Below are positions 1 through 7,150 of a DNA stretch of 14,529 bases, piece after piece. The stretch spans positions 1 to 14,529 of the forward strand of contig NZ_QFOB01000026.1 in the NCBI RefSeq assembly GCF_003248515.1. The letters run 5' to 3'. The position numbers and the translations under genes were made by a program. The stretch comes from Sphingomonas sp. GTDB taxonomy: Bacteria > Pseudomonadota > Alphaproteobacteria > Sphingomonadales > Sphingomonadaceae. Below the pieces are notes generated by a model. It worked only from the letters and a program-made list of their open reading frames with translations, searched no databases and was not told the origin of the DNA. Position 1 is the stretch's first letter; every line of letters begins with the position of its first letter.

Positions 1-1532
1 GCATTGAGAACGTGGTTGTCAGCGCCATGCGACCAGATTTTGTTCTTATCGTCGGAACTGGCAACCATGGAGTTGATGGCTTTGGCAAGTTCCTTGGCGC
101 TTAATCCTTCAATCAAACCAACTGCCATACCCGGCTTGATGTTCCACTCAAGAACGTTTGACAGTTCGCCTGGCAATGTCCCCTTACCACACAGGACAAA
201 CAAACCAACGCGATATCCTTCCATGCTGCACAAGGCAATTTGCAGTGCCACCAATCGTGCGAAGTTGGTTGTTTTACCAATACCGGTACGGCCCAAGCAC
301 AGCATATGTGTGCACAGGTCATTGATAGAGACAACCATTTTCTTGCCGGGATCGGGACTGAAATCGTAGCGCTTGGACGCCAAGTAACCACTGGAAATGG
401 CAATCACGATTGTTGGTGACTTGTCCTTCTCTACGTTGACCGCTTGCATGTGGCGGTCTTCTCTCGTGGTTTTGAAAGAGTGGTCTTGCATCACCCCACC
501 AACCACCTTGTTTTGTTGATCCAGTGCCCAACCACGTGCACGGAAATTCAATTCTGTGTAGCGCATGGCGTACGCAGACGCGAACAACAAGATCACCCAA
601 GGTGCCATGACGGGCGGCAAGCACATGACAATGCCAAAACCAGCGCAAAGCTTTGCCCAGCCCCAAGCCCATGCTTTACCACCTTGTACCGCACCACCCA
701 AATTTGAGTCATCGCCCCAGTTGACGATTGTTCCAAAAATAAACACGACCCAAACTGTGGAAAGGAAAAAGGCGATAGCCCCACCAATTTTCAACAGGAT
801 CCCAAACGGGCTCGCTGAAAAATTGGTTAGCGTCTGCAATATGGACATGGAATACCCGCCGTTGCCCGACGCTTGATCCAGTGCCGCAACGCTCACACCT
901 GTCTTGACAACAAAGATGGCGTACAGCGAGAACAAGACTGGCGCGATAAAGCCGATGAACCCCATCTTGATGGCTTCATTCACGTCCTCCCCTTGGTGCA
1001 AGGCGATGATATGAGGAACGACAAGCGCCGCTGGGATCACCGCCAGTAATGCCCAAAAGCTGGGTAGGGCTGCAAGCACAATGGTAAGGGCGGCCAACAC
1101 TGGGATCATGCCGTACACAATTGATGTTGCTGTTGAGTCCGCGCCTTGCGTCAGGTCATTGGTGGTTACAAAGTTTTCCCAGGGCAATCCATCGGCCGTG
1201 ACTTTGTAGCTGGAATGCTCGTCGTCCAGGTCTTCGGCGATCATGGGCGAGTACATACGGAACGGTTCCAAATCAACGCCTTCGGGAACGTACAACGTTC
1301 CATCATCGCGGCGTTGTGCGCCCATCTTTAATACTTTCTCAACGTCACTGCTGCGAACGTTCGGCAGCTCACCATTGAGAACATAGCGATCACCCCGTCC
1401 AATTAAGCGCAAGAAACGCTTGTTGGCATTGCGCACTGTTTTTTGTTCGCTCGTTAGGACCGCCCCCGCATTTTTGATTTTCCCGCTCAACTTGTCGAGA
1501 AAGTCCGGAATTGTGAAAATGTTTAAACCCAT
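1..1532 (-). CDS. Multi-span membrane P-loop ATPase, TraD/TraG-type coupling-protein candidate (3' end outside window)
   Basis: The frame is open from an ATG at 1532 to the window edge: 510 residues seen, C-terminus missing. A perfect AAAGGAGGT ribosome site lies 3 nt upstream. About 130 soluble residues come first, then hydrophobic spans near residues 138-156, 159-174, 192-208, 246-266 and 293-323. A soluble domain follows with Walker A GRTGIGKTT (K420). About 75 residues later comes an IWSHGAD stretch, resembling the D-x-x-W-x-x-A segment of type IV coupling proteins. Those inner-membrane ATPases bring relaxase-DNA or effectors to a type IV secretion channel. Walker B would lie beyond the edge. 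Five spans instead of the usual two is unusual. A VirB4- or FtsK-like ATPase is the alternative. The gene follows the 1543-1878 gene by 10 nt, so the two are probably co-transcribed. Confidence 0.7.
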   Translation of the reverse strand, partial: MGLNIFTIPDFLDKLSGKIKNAGAVLTSEQKTVRNANKRFLRLIGRGDRYVLNGELPNVRSSDVEKVLKMGAQRRDDGTLYVPEGVDLEPFRMYSPMIAEDLDDEHSSYKVTADGLPWENFVTTNDLTQGADSTATSIVYGMIPVLAALTIVLAALPSFWALLAVIPAALVVPHIIALHQGEDVNEAIKMGFIGFIAPVLFSLYAIFVVKTGVSVAALDQASGNGGYSMSILQTLTNFSASPFGILLKIGGAIAFFLSTVWVVFIFGTIVNWGDDSNLGGAVQGGKAWAWGWAKLCAGFGIVMCLPPVMAPWVILLFASAYAMRYTELNFRARGWALDQQNKVVGGVMQDHSFKTTREDRHMQAVNVEKDKSPTIVIAISSGYLASKRYDFSPDPGKKMVVSINDLCTHMLCLGRTGIGKTTNFARLVALQIALCSMEGYRVGLFVLCGKGTLPGELSNVLEWNIKPGMAVGLIEGLSAKELAKAINSMVASSDDKNKIWSHGADNHVLN

Positions 1533-1542
1533 ACCACCTCCT

Positions 1543-1878
1543 TTAGATTTTAATGATTAACCAAAATATGAAGCCCAAAAATGAAATTATGGCAAGCGAA
1601 GTCATGAACACCCCGCGCGACACACGTGGTGCCTCTTCATCCCGAATTTGAGCCAACAGCAAACTTTGATCGCGCCAGTTGCTTTCGGACTCGGAAATGT
1701 CGGACGTGCTTCCGCGATCGCCTGTGTTGTAGTAATACTCCCGCTGCAAGTGTGGGTTCATCTTTGAAAACTTATCCAACGGTGTCCGGATCAGTGTGCG
1801 CCCGTAAAAGTCGTACAGCCGGCTTCCCAATGACAGGCCAAACTTTGTTTTGTATTGATCGTAAATTTTATGAAGCAT
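1543..1878 (-). CDS. Small tail-anchored membrane protein, unknown function
   Basis: 111 residues. The start at 1878 is preceded by AAGGAG at good spacing. The first 85 or so residues are hydrophilic, with many Tyr and Arg in the first half and a Ser/Glu-rich patch near residues 58-68. The C-terminus is one hydrophobic helix (about residues 90-109) ending in Lys-Ile. The protein should therefore sit in the inner membrane with its N-terminal part in the cytoplasm. Its stop codon abuts the ribosome site of the coupling-ATPase gene, so it is probably the first gene of that operon, read from the promoter at 1907-1937. I do not recognise a family; a partner of the ATPase is only an inference from position. 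Confidence 0.75.
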   Translation of the reverse strand: MLHKIYDQYKTKFGLSLGSRLYDFYGRTLIRTPLDKFSKMNPHLQREYYYNTGDRGSTSDISESESNWRDQSLLLAQIRDEEAPRVSRGVFMTSLAIISFLGFIFWLIIKI

Positions 1879-1906
1879 TTTTTACTCCTTATATATGTGA
1901 GTGATT

Positions 1907-1937
1907 GTTACTCAAACACGGAAGCCAATATTGTCAA
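1907..1937 (-). promoter_or_regulatory. Promoter of the shared TTGACA-N13-TG class (site 1)
   Basis: TTGACA at 1937-1932 is followed, 13 nt later, by TGTTTGAGTAA. The spacer ATATTGGCTTCC is almost the same as at the sites upstream of 11677 and 14131. A short inverted repeat, TGAGT/ACTCA, spans 1898-1914. It starts the 1878 gene and the ATPase gene after it. The -10 hexamer is poor, so an activator or another sigma factor may be needed. Confidence 0.55.
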
Positions 1938-1947
1938 GAGTCAATAG

Positions 1948-3273
1948 TTAAAGTTTTTTGGCCCATGCATCCAGATCCGAATTGGCCTTGTCCTGCCAGT
2001 CGTCTTTTTTATCCTTTACTTTTGCATCATCATTTTTTGCCTTACGCTTCTCCACCGGCTTCGGTGCAGTTGCAGTTGCCTTGGGTGCCACCGACTCTTT
2101 GGACGGCTGCTTCACGCTGACAGTTTTCTGCTCGGGCTCAGTTTTTGATTGAGTTTCAGGCTCTGGCGCCGGTTTGAGTTGGGCAAGAGGTGAATTGTTT
2201 GCAACGGGTTTGAGTTCGCCTTGATGATCTGCGTCCAACGGCAGTTGTTCTTTCGCATGCTTTTGAGCTTCAGCTTCCGCTTGTGCCGCTTTTTCTTTTT
2301 CCAACGCTTGCGCTTGCTCCGCGTCGAACAACTCTTTGTCCCGCAAAACCACAAGAACATTTTCACGTGGAGTGATGCTAATGCTGTGCGGCGATTTTTC
2401 CGTTGCGGATTTGTAGTGAACGGTTGTTTTTATGTAGCCTTCTGGTGTCACGATCAAAATCTTCGGATTGACCTGAGTTGGGGTGTAATCCGCTGACGGT
2501 TCCAGCGTGTATTCCTCGCGCACATCTAACGAACGGCTGGTCAAGGTCACAACTCCCTTGCGTGATATCTCAAATGTGGTTTCACCATCGGTCCAGGTTT
2601 TCCCAAAAATGGCTGTCACACGCTCACCCAACACAGCACCGCGTGGTGTTTTGAATTCCTTTATCACTGGCAAGTTTTTTTTGACCGGCGCAACTGCTGC
2701 CGATGGAGCTTCACTGGATCCATTGAAGTGGAAATACGCGGCAAACGATCCGGCTGCAACGATGCAAGCAACGACTGCAATCACGATCAGTTTTCGTTTT
2801 GGCCGTGATGCAACTTGGGCTCGATCGGCTGGCTCGATGTCCTGGGCGTGAGGTGTTGGGTTGACCTGTGTGGGAGTCACTTTTGGTTTTACTTCGTCCC
2901 CAACCACCGGGCCTTGCTCCACCTCTTGAACCACATGCTCCGGTTCAACCGGCTGCTGTTCTGAAACAGCGACCGCAGGTTCCGGATTGCTTACCACAGG
3001 CTGTGCCTGGACATCCGCAACGCTCTCCACGGGCGCGGGAGATCGATCTTCTTTCTTCTTGGTTGCGGCGGACACACCGCTTTTCAGTCCCGACCAAATT
3101 CCGGCGCCCACTTTTTTTGCACCGTCCTTCATCTTGTGTGCCGTCTCGATGGTCTTATCCACGGCACGGTCCAATTCTTGGCTGGACTTGTCGTTTAATA
3201 AATCATCATCATCGTCCGCCATTTGCATCTGCAATGCGCGCGGATCAATTTTAGGTTTGTGTTCTTCTGCCAT
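1948..3273 (-). CDS. Bitopic envelope protein with Pro/Glu-rich cytoplasmic arm and long periplasmic part
   Basis: 441 residues from an ATG at 3273 preceded by AAAGGAG. The order is: an acidic N-terminus with a DDDDD run (res 20-24), a Pro/Val/Glu-rich low-complexity arm to residue 155, one membrane helix at about 162-181, a probable beta-rich globular domain at about 205-315, an Ala/Glu/Lys coiled coil at about 315-345, then a Pro/Lys-rich tail ending DAWAKKL. This layout (cytoplasmic arm, one span, extended periplasmic part) resembles VirB10- or TonB-like energy-coupling proteins, but I see no VirB10 beta-barrel signature and make no family call. It lies between the glycine-zipper protein gene and the coupling-ATPase operon, all on one strand, so a role in a secretion or mating channel is plausible but inferred. 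Confidence 0.75.
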   Translation of the reverse strand: MAEEHKPKIDPRALQMQMADDDDDLLNDKSSQELDRAVDKTIETAHKMKDGAKKVGAGIWSGLKSGVSAATKKKEDRSPAPVESVADVQAQPVVSNPEPAVAVSEQQPVEPEHVVQEVEQGPVVGDEVKPKVTPTQVNPTPHAQDIEPADRAQVASRPKRKLIVIAVVACIVAAGSFAAYFHFNGSSEAPSAAVAPVKKNLPVIKEFKTPRGAVLGERVTAIFGKTWTDGETTFEISRKGVVTLTSRSLDVREEYTLEPSADYTPTQVNPKILIVTPEGYIKTTVHYKSATEKSPHSISITPRENVLVVLRDKELFDAEQAQALEKEKAAQAEAEAQKHAKEQLPLDADHQGELKPVANNSPLAQLKPAPEPETQSKTEPEQKTVSVKQPSKESVAPKATATAPKPVEKRKAKNDDAKVKDKKDDWQDKANSDLDAWAKKL

Positions 3274-3308
3274 ATTTTTCTCCTTTCACTCTCATGATGG
3301 TCTTGAAG

Positions 3309-3333
3309 AAGAGGGCGCCGAATTGACGCCCTC
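3309..3333 (-). terminator. Weak terminator or attenuator hairpin between two envelope genes
   Basis: Perfect 7-bp arms GAGGGCG (3311-3317) and CGCCCTC (3327-3333) with a 9-nt loop lie just after the 3348-3992 gene in its reading direction. Only a short pyrimidine stretch (TTCTTC) follows, not a clean T-run. It may lower rather than stop read-through into the next gene. Confidence 0.35.
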
Positions 3334-3347
3334 GCCTCCTGCTTTGT

Positions 3348-3992
3348 TTACCGCTGAGCAATCTCAGGCAGTGGGGTGATGACAAACTTGTTGTCGCCCT
3401 GGCCGCAACTCACTTTCACTGCGTGTTGCACGCCGGCTCCGTTGAACGCACCGCGCTTGCCCAGTTCGGCCAATGGAAGTTCGCAACCGGCCTTCCCGGA
3501 AAATTCAAACGTCAATTGGTTTTTGGATTGCGAACTGATCGCAGCCACCTTGTCGAACACCGTTGCCGTCTTTTCAGAAACCGGCGACATATCTTTGGGG
3601 TCGTACGCAATCACCATTGCGCCCAGTTCTTTTGTGGGCTTGCCCTTGTCGTCCACACCGTCGCGCTCATCGACCGATGCTTTCAAGCCGGCTTGTTGCG
3701 CGTAAGCGCTTGCCTCTTGGAACTCTTTGAGTTGTTTTGCCTTGCTCCACTTCTTCCCAAAGAAGTTACCGCCCGCGCATCCCAGCGCTCCGCCACCAAT
3801 AGCGCCTGCGGCTTTGTCGTCTTTCAAAATCTTCGCGCCAACAACACCGCCTAAAATTCCGCCAACCACGCAACCGATCTTTCCGGCCTTTTGTGTGCGC
3901 GCTTGATCTTCGGTCGGAGCCTGGGCGTGTGCGCCGATCGATCCGGTCACCAATGCAACCATTACTGCCGTCGTTAAAATCATTTGTTTCAT
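3348..3992 (-). CDS. Secreted glycine-zipper protein
   Basis: 214 residues; ATG at 3992 with AGGAG 6 nt upstream. Residues 1-23 form a typical signal peptide ending AHA before QAPT, so the mature protein is exported. Residues 38-80 are a double glycine-zipper hairpin (GGILGGVVG ... GAIGGGALG) like those of outer-membrane or periplasmic glycine-zipper 2TM proteins, which insert into or oligomerise at membranes. The remainder is a soluble domain. Cysteines 41, 72, 170 and 196 could form disulfides. The next gene downstream encodes a periplasm-facing protein, which suggests a shared envelope complex. Glycine-zipper lipoproteins or entry-exclusion-type proteins are possible relatives, but there is no lipobox Cys at the cleavage site. 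Confidence 0.75.
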   Translation of the reverse strand: MKQMILTTAVMVALVTGSIGAHAQAPTEDQARTQKAGKIGCVVGGILGGVVGAKILKDDKAAGAIGGGALGCAGGNFFGKKWSKAKQLKEFQEASAYAQQAGLKASVDERDGVDDKGKPTKELGAMVIAYDPKDMSPVSEKTATVFDKVAAISSQSKNQLTFEFSGKAGCELPLAELGKRGAFNGAGVQHAVKVSCGQGDNKFVITPLPEIAQR

Positions 3993-4046
3993 TTTTATCT
4001 CCTAGTTTTTTGTTAATGAATAATTTGCACCTGGGGAAGTGTTGGG

Positions 4047-4090
4047 ATCTTGTGCAATGTTCCCCGTGACATTGCATCCAAGATTTTTTT
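4047..4090 (+). terminator. Strong hairpin plus T-run, oriented as a + strand terminator
   Basis: Arms ATCTTGTGCAATGT (4047-4060) and ACATTGCA-TC-CAAGAT (4069-4084), with an 8-nt loop, form a stem of about 14 bp with one 2-nt bulge. It is followed on the + strand by an unbroken T-run to 4090. In this orientation it is a classic intrinsic terminator, yet no + strand gene precedes it. Read from the - strand it sits directly after the stop of the 4092-4538 gene, without a following T-run, and could protect or attenuate that transcript. Confidence 0.5.
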
Positions 4091-4091
4091 C

Positions 4092-4538
4092 TTACGAGTT
4101 GTCCGTCGGGAACGACACACCACCGGAATTTCTCGTAGATGTCTGCTGCCGATTTCCCTGGCCATTATTTATTTGCAAACCACCACCCTCAATGAGTCGG
4201 CTCGCCAATGTATTCAATCCACTAATGTGTTGCTTGCAAATTTCGATATGCCGTTCGGACATTGCTTCATTTATGCTCCGCGCCGCTTCAACAAATGTTT
4301 TTTGATCCGCCATCAGGTTCAATCTGAGATTTGCCACCTCCTTACGCAGATCCTCTTGGGTGCGGAGCAAATCAGATTTTGCTTCTTCGATTGCGGCCAC
4401 TGTTTCGACGCGACCGAGCTTGACCTCGATTGCATTGCGCACCCAGTCGGTAAATGTCATACCGTTTTGGGCCATTTGTTGTTCAACCCGCTGCAATTGC
4501 CGCTCTGGAATTTTGATGTGCTTGTTGATTGTTTTCAT
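4092..4538 (-). CDS. Ribbon-helix-helix/coiled-coil DNA-binding candidate (relaxosome accessory or regulator)
   Basis: 148 residues; ATG at 4538 with AAGGAGG 5 nt upstream. Residues 5-40 (KHIKIPERQLQRVEQQMAQN, then TFTDWVRNAIEVKL) have the beta-strand, helix, turn, helix pattern of ribbon-helix-helix proteins. Residues 45-95 are a probable coiled coil, and the last 30 are Gly/Asn/Ser-rich and disordered. RHH proteins with long coiled coils include MobC/TraY-type relaxosome factors and plasmid partition or transcription regulators. It is the first gene of the left-hand envelope operon, faces the noncoding region 4590-5390, and has inverted repeats upstream (4548-4574, 4649-4664, 4670-4694) that could be its targets. 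DNA binding is likely; the exact role is inference. Confidence 0.6.
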   Translation of the reverse strand: MKTINKHIKIPERQLQRVEQQMAQNGMTFTDWVRNAIEVKLGRVETVAAIEEAKSDLLRTQEDLRKEVANLRLNLMADQKTFVEAARSINEAMSERHIEICKQHISGLNTLASRLIEGGGLQINNGQGNRQQTSTRNSGGVSFPTDNS

Positions 4539-4547
4539 TTTTCCTCC

Positions 4548-4589
4548 TTTTTGTTTCCATCACTCAAACAAAAAATTGGATATTGTCAA
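4548..4589 (-). promoter_or_regulatory. Shared-class promoter with 9-bp inverted repeat (site 2)
   Basis: TTGACA at 4589-4584, then 13 nt, then TGTTTGAGTGA. The segment TTTTTGTTT (4574-4566 on the - strand) pairs perfectly with AAACAAAAA (4556-4548) across a 9-nt loop. The right arm touches the AAGGAGG ribosome site of the 4538 gene. Confidence 0.55.
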
Positions 4590-4648
4590 GCTCACACCCA
4601 AAAGCACTGGTATTACTGGGTTTTTGGCACTTAATTTCCACCGCGAAA

Positions 4649-4694
4649 ATACACGGGCGTGTATATCCCGAAAGCCTTGGCGTTAAAGGCTTTC
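4649..4694. repeat. Two adjacent inverted repeats, possible oriT or operator
   Basis: The first is ATACACG-GG-CGTGTAT (4649-4664), perfect 7-bp arms. The second is GAAAGCCTT/AAGGCTTTC (4670-4694), perfect 9-bp arms with a 7-nt loop. They lie 110 bp upstream of the RHH-protein gene, between its promoter and the A-poor region. Paired inverted repeats next to a MobC-like gene are typical of plasmid transfer origins. I cannot identify a nic sequence with confidence. Confidence 0.5.
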
Positions 4695-5056
4695 CAATGT
4701 CTTTTGTTGGTTTTTAGCTACACGGCGTTAGAACACCACAGGTGCGACATGTGCATACGTTCTGTACAGTCCCAAACAGACGGCTGTAGACTTTCGGCCA
4801 CCGCGAGCTTTTGATTTTTCTTTTTGCTTTTCGGTTTTTTTGCTCTGGCTTTTGCTTCTGCCTTGCTCTGGCTGTCCCGCTGTTGCTCTTTGCGGGCGCT
4901 CGGGCTTTTTTGTTTTTTGCTTTGCCCACTGGCGCGCTCCACCGCCAGTCAGTGCCCCGTCCTGGCCGTCTCGTGCTGTTCATCTGGATGTTTGCAGTGC
5001 CACACCACGGCTTGGGCCTGCAGCTCGTCTTGACCGCTGTCAAGTCGTTCGTGTGT

Positions 5057-5254
5057 CAGCCGTCTGTACCTGTTGGCTGGGCACCGCCTGCCCTCGCCTG
5101 CGGCTCTTGGCTGCACGTCTGGTTGCTTGCGAGATACCTGTGCGCCGTCTGTTCGGACGGCCTGCACACGTCGTCTGGTCCGCTCTGTGGGTTCGTGCGT
5201 GCAGCCGTCTGGTGATGCCGTTTGGTTCTCGCACAACAATCAAGCGTCTGGTCC
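5057..5254 (+). repeat. Cluster of CGTCTG(G) repeats
   Basis: CGTCTG occurs at 5061, 5116, 5146, 5172, 5206 and 5245, mostly followed by G or GT and often preceded by GC or CC. Spacings are 55, 30, 26, 34 and 39 nt. A related TTCTGGTT follows near 5311. The irregular spacing is less regular than most iterons, but six copies in under 200 bp of noncoding DNA is notable. Confidence 0.4.
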
Positions 5255-5387
5255 GGTCAACGCGCGCAGCGTCAGGTTCTCAAACCAAACACCTTTTGTT
5301 CGTCCAGCCGTTCTGGTTATACATACGTTGTCCTGCCTCAAGTACCCTGGAACACTTCATCGTCAGGTGTTGAGAATTCAACGGGTA

Positions 5388-5413
5388 TAAAAAAGGCCGT
5401 CGCAAGGACGGCC
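5388..5413 (-). terminator. Intrinsic terminator of the tandem ankyrin operon
   Basis: On the - strand GGCCGTC-CTTGC-GACGGCC (5413-5395) is followed by six T (5394-5389). It lies 30 nt after the stop of the ankyrin gene at 5443. Confidence 0.9.
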
Positions 5414-5442
5414 GATGGTGGAACTCAGAAAATAATTAGATA

Positions 5443-6192
5443 TCAGATCCCGCCGTCACCACGCTTGATGCGATCGGGTGAACTTTCAATCAATGAAAGC
5501 AATTCTGCATTCAGCACTGCTCGTTGAATAATTGCTTTGATGCCTGGATCGTTTGCGACATCACTTGGCGTTAGCCCACTAGCATTCACCGCAGAGGGAT
5601 TGGCACCAGCAGCAAGCAGCACCTCAATTAAATCCTCATCAATTGAACCATCTGCCGCCAAATGTAAAACCGTGTCACCCGAACCATTGACCGCATTTAC
5701 ATCCGCCCCAGCGGATAATAAGGCCGACACTGAAACAACCTCATTCGCACACATCTCACTTGCGTTCATGAAGTGATGCATTAGAACTGTTTCACCGTCT
5801 TTGTTTCTCGCATTGACATTCGCACCTGCCTGCACCAGCAGTTCAATAGCATCACCATCGTCACTCCCCCAATAATGGAAGATTGGAGAGACTCCAAAAT
5901 CATCTATTGCGTTAATGTCCGCGCCCGCATCAAGTAGCGCCTTGACTGAATGCGCCGAACTTGGCCACGCCAGCGGCGTCATTCTGTTGGCATCAACAAC
6001 ACTTACGTTCGCCCCTCGGCGAATAAGATCACGTATCAACAAAGAATTATCAGCCAACACTGCGTAATGCAACAAAGTAAAACAATTGTCTGGACTATTG
6101 GCGTCTAAGTCCTCGACCTCGCCCCGATCAATGACTGCCAGAAGTTCATCATACCTTTTTTCAATTGCAAGCTGAAACACATCTACAGTCAT
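5443..6192 (-). CDS. Ankyrin-repeat protein, tandem paralogue A
   Basis: 249 residues. The start at 6192 is chosen because AAGGGGG lies 8 nt upstream and because the protein then aligns without gaps to the next gene, which has exactly the same length; a longer frame to 6228 lacks this support. It has about six ankyrin repeats, with motifs such as LLDAGADINAIDDFG, LLVQAGANVNARNKDGET and LLSAGADVNAVNGSGDTVLH. Ankyrin repeats bind other proteins. There is no signal peptide or catalytic motif. The C-terminus (KAIIQRAVLNAEL ... SSPDRIKRGDGGI) is the part best conserved with paralogue B and is basic near the end. It is second in a two-gene unit, 93 bp after paralogue B. It could be a secreted effector, an inhibitor or a host-interaction factor; the sequence does not decide. 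Confidence 0.85.
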   Translation of the reverse strand: MTVDVFQLAIEKRYDELLAVIDRGEVEDLDANSPDNCFTLLHYAVLADNSLLIRDLIRRGANVSVVDANRMTPLAWPSSAHSVKALLDAGADINAIDDFGVSPIFHYWGSDDGDAIELLVQAGANVNARNKDGETVLMHHFMNASEMCANEVVSVSALLSAGADVNAVNGSGDTVLHLAADGSIDEDLIEVLLAAGANPSAVNASGLTPSDVANDPGIKAIIQRAVLNAELLSLIESSPDRIKRGDGGI

Positions 6193-6285
6193 GACAATCC
6201 CCCTTACAGCAACAATCGAAAGCTGCACGTTACCACATGCAACACATTTTCGTCACGGGCTGCAAATTGAACAATTAGTTAGTTG

Positions 6286-7035
6286 TCAGATCCCACCTTC
6301 ACCACGCTTGATGCGGCCCGGTGAATTCTCAGATAACGCAAACAACTCCGCGTTTAGCACTGCTCGTTGAATAATCGCTTTGATGCCCGATCTGTTTGCA
6401 ACATCACCGGGGGTTTTCCCCTTGGCATTTAATGCGGAGGGATTGGCACCAGCATGAAGCAGAACCCCAATTACTTCCTCACCATTTGCCCCATATGCTG
6501 CCATATGTAAAACAGTGTCACCATCATTGTTGACTGCATTAACGTCAGCCCCAAGGGCGATTAGGGACGCCACTGGATTAACTTCATTAGCGCACCACTC
6601 ACTTGCGCTAATGAAGTGATGCATTAGAAGCGTTTCACCGTCTTTGTTTCTCGCATTGACATCCGCACCCGCATGAACAAGCAATTTAATCGCATCAGTT
6701 TCGACATCACCCCAAAGATGGAAGATTGGCGTAAGACCAGAATGATCCATTGCGTTAATGTTTGCGCCAGCTTCAAGTAGAGCCTTAACTGTTTCCACTG
6801 TCCGTGCCGACACCAAGGGTGTCCTCCCTTCGTGATCAACGCAATTCACATCAGCACCACGGCGAGCAAGCTCTCTTATTAGATACGGCTTATCATAGCT
6901 CACTGCGTAATGCATCAATTTCAACCCAAGCACACTACCATCAGCGTTTAGATTATTGACTTCGCCGCGATCAATACTCGTCAAAAGTTCGTCAAACCTA
7001 TTTTCAACCATAAGTTGAAAAGCATTTACTTTCAA
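6286..7035 (-). CDS. Ankyrin-repeat protein, tandem paralogue B (TTG start)
   Basis: 249 residues if translation starts at the TTG at 7035. GGAGG ends 6 nt before it, and the encoded N-terminus (MKVNAFQLMVENRFDELL) aligns residue for residue with paralogue A (MTVDVFQLAIEKRYDELL). The longer frame from the GTG at 7068 would bury the ribosome site. About six ankyrin repeats are visible (LLEAGANINAMDHSGLTPI, LLVHAGADVNARNKDGETLL, LIALGADVNAVNNDGDTVLH). By eye about 60% of residues match paralogue A, with stretches such as NARNKDGET and GIKAIIQRAVLNAEL identical. This is a local gene duplication. Partner protein unknown. No TTGACA-type promoter is visible upstream, unlike most units here. Confidence 0.85.
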   Translation of the reverse strand: MKVNAFQLMVENRFDELLTSIDRGEVNNLNADGSVLGLKLMHYAVSYDKPYLIRELARRGADVNCVDHEGRTPLVSARTVETVKALLEAGANINAMDHSGLTPIFHLWGDVETDAIKLLVHAGADVNARNKDGETLLMHHFISASEWCANEVNPVASLIALGADVNAVNNDGDTVLHMAAYGANGEEVIGVLLHAGANPSALNAKGKTPGDVANRSGIKAIIQRAVLNAELFALSENSPGRIKRGEGGI

Positions 7036-7120
7036 AGGACACCTCCACCATCCAGCTCCATAAATCACATTGCGTACCTAGGCAGTTAAATCTCAGCCTA
7101 CCAAACTATCCTACTGGAAT

Positions 7121-7142
7121 CAAAAACCCGCCGAAGCGGGTT
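7121..7142 (-). terminator. Intrinsic terminator after the 7151 ankyrin gene
   Basis: On the - strand AACCCGC-TTCG-GCGGGTT is followed by a T-run (TTTTTGA) and lies 8 nt beyond the stop codon. It separates this unit from the paralogue pair downstream. It belongs to the same GC-core hairpin type as those at 10928, 11750 and 13710. Confidence 0.9.
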
Positions 7143-7150
7143 CTTAATGA

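Larger units (their letters stand above)
4595..5387. other. Noncoding, compositionally extreme region (origin or structured-RNA candidate)
   Basis: About 790 bp with no credible gene. The open frames here are Lys/Arg-rich or Cys/Trp-rich by composition, overlap in several frames and lack ribosome sites. From 4815 to 4927 the + strand contains no A at all (113 nt). From 4801 to 5220 only about 28 of 420 bases are A. A direct repeat TTGCTCTGGCT occurs at 4840-4850 and 4863-4873. An 11-nt word, CAGCCGTCTGT, occurs at 5057-5067 and inverted at 4776-4786. The block is insulated by a terminator on the right (5388-5413) and a promoter on the left. Replication origin, transfer origin and unusual RNA are all open. 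Confidence 0.5.

Noticed and set aside
4714..5043. Lys-rich frame on the - strand, and a second one in another frame at 4718-4942
   Set aside because: No ribosome site, GTG-type start, and a stop-free state in more than one frame caused by the lack of T on this strand. Composition explains the length.
5057..5254. CRISPR-like array
   Set aside because: The repeated word is only 6-11 nt and spacing varies from 26 to 55 nt; there is no long repeat with unique spacers.
4840..5373. 177-codon frame on the + strand, rich in Cys, Trp, Leu and Arg
   Set aside because: No ribosome site, implausible residue content, and it lies in the A-poor block where stop codons are rare.
7036..7068. GTG start at 7068 for ankyrin paralogue B
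   Set aside because: GGAGG lies inside this extension, and the TTG at 7035 gives exact length and sequence alignment with paralogue A.
7069..7120. Shared-class promoter for ankyrin paralogue B
   Set aside because: No TTGACA is present; only a weak inverted repeat (TAGGC/GCCTA) is seen, so no promoter is called.
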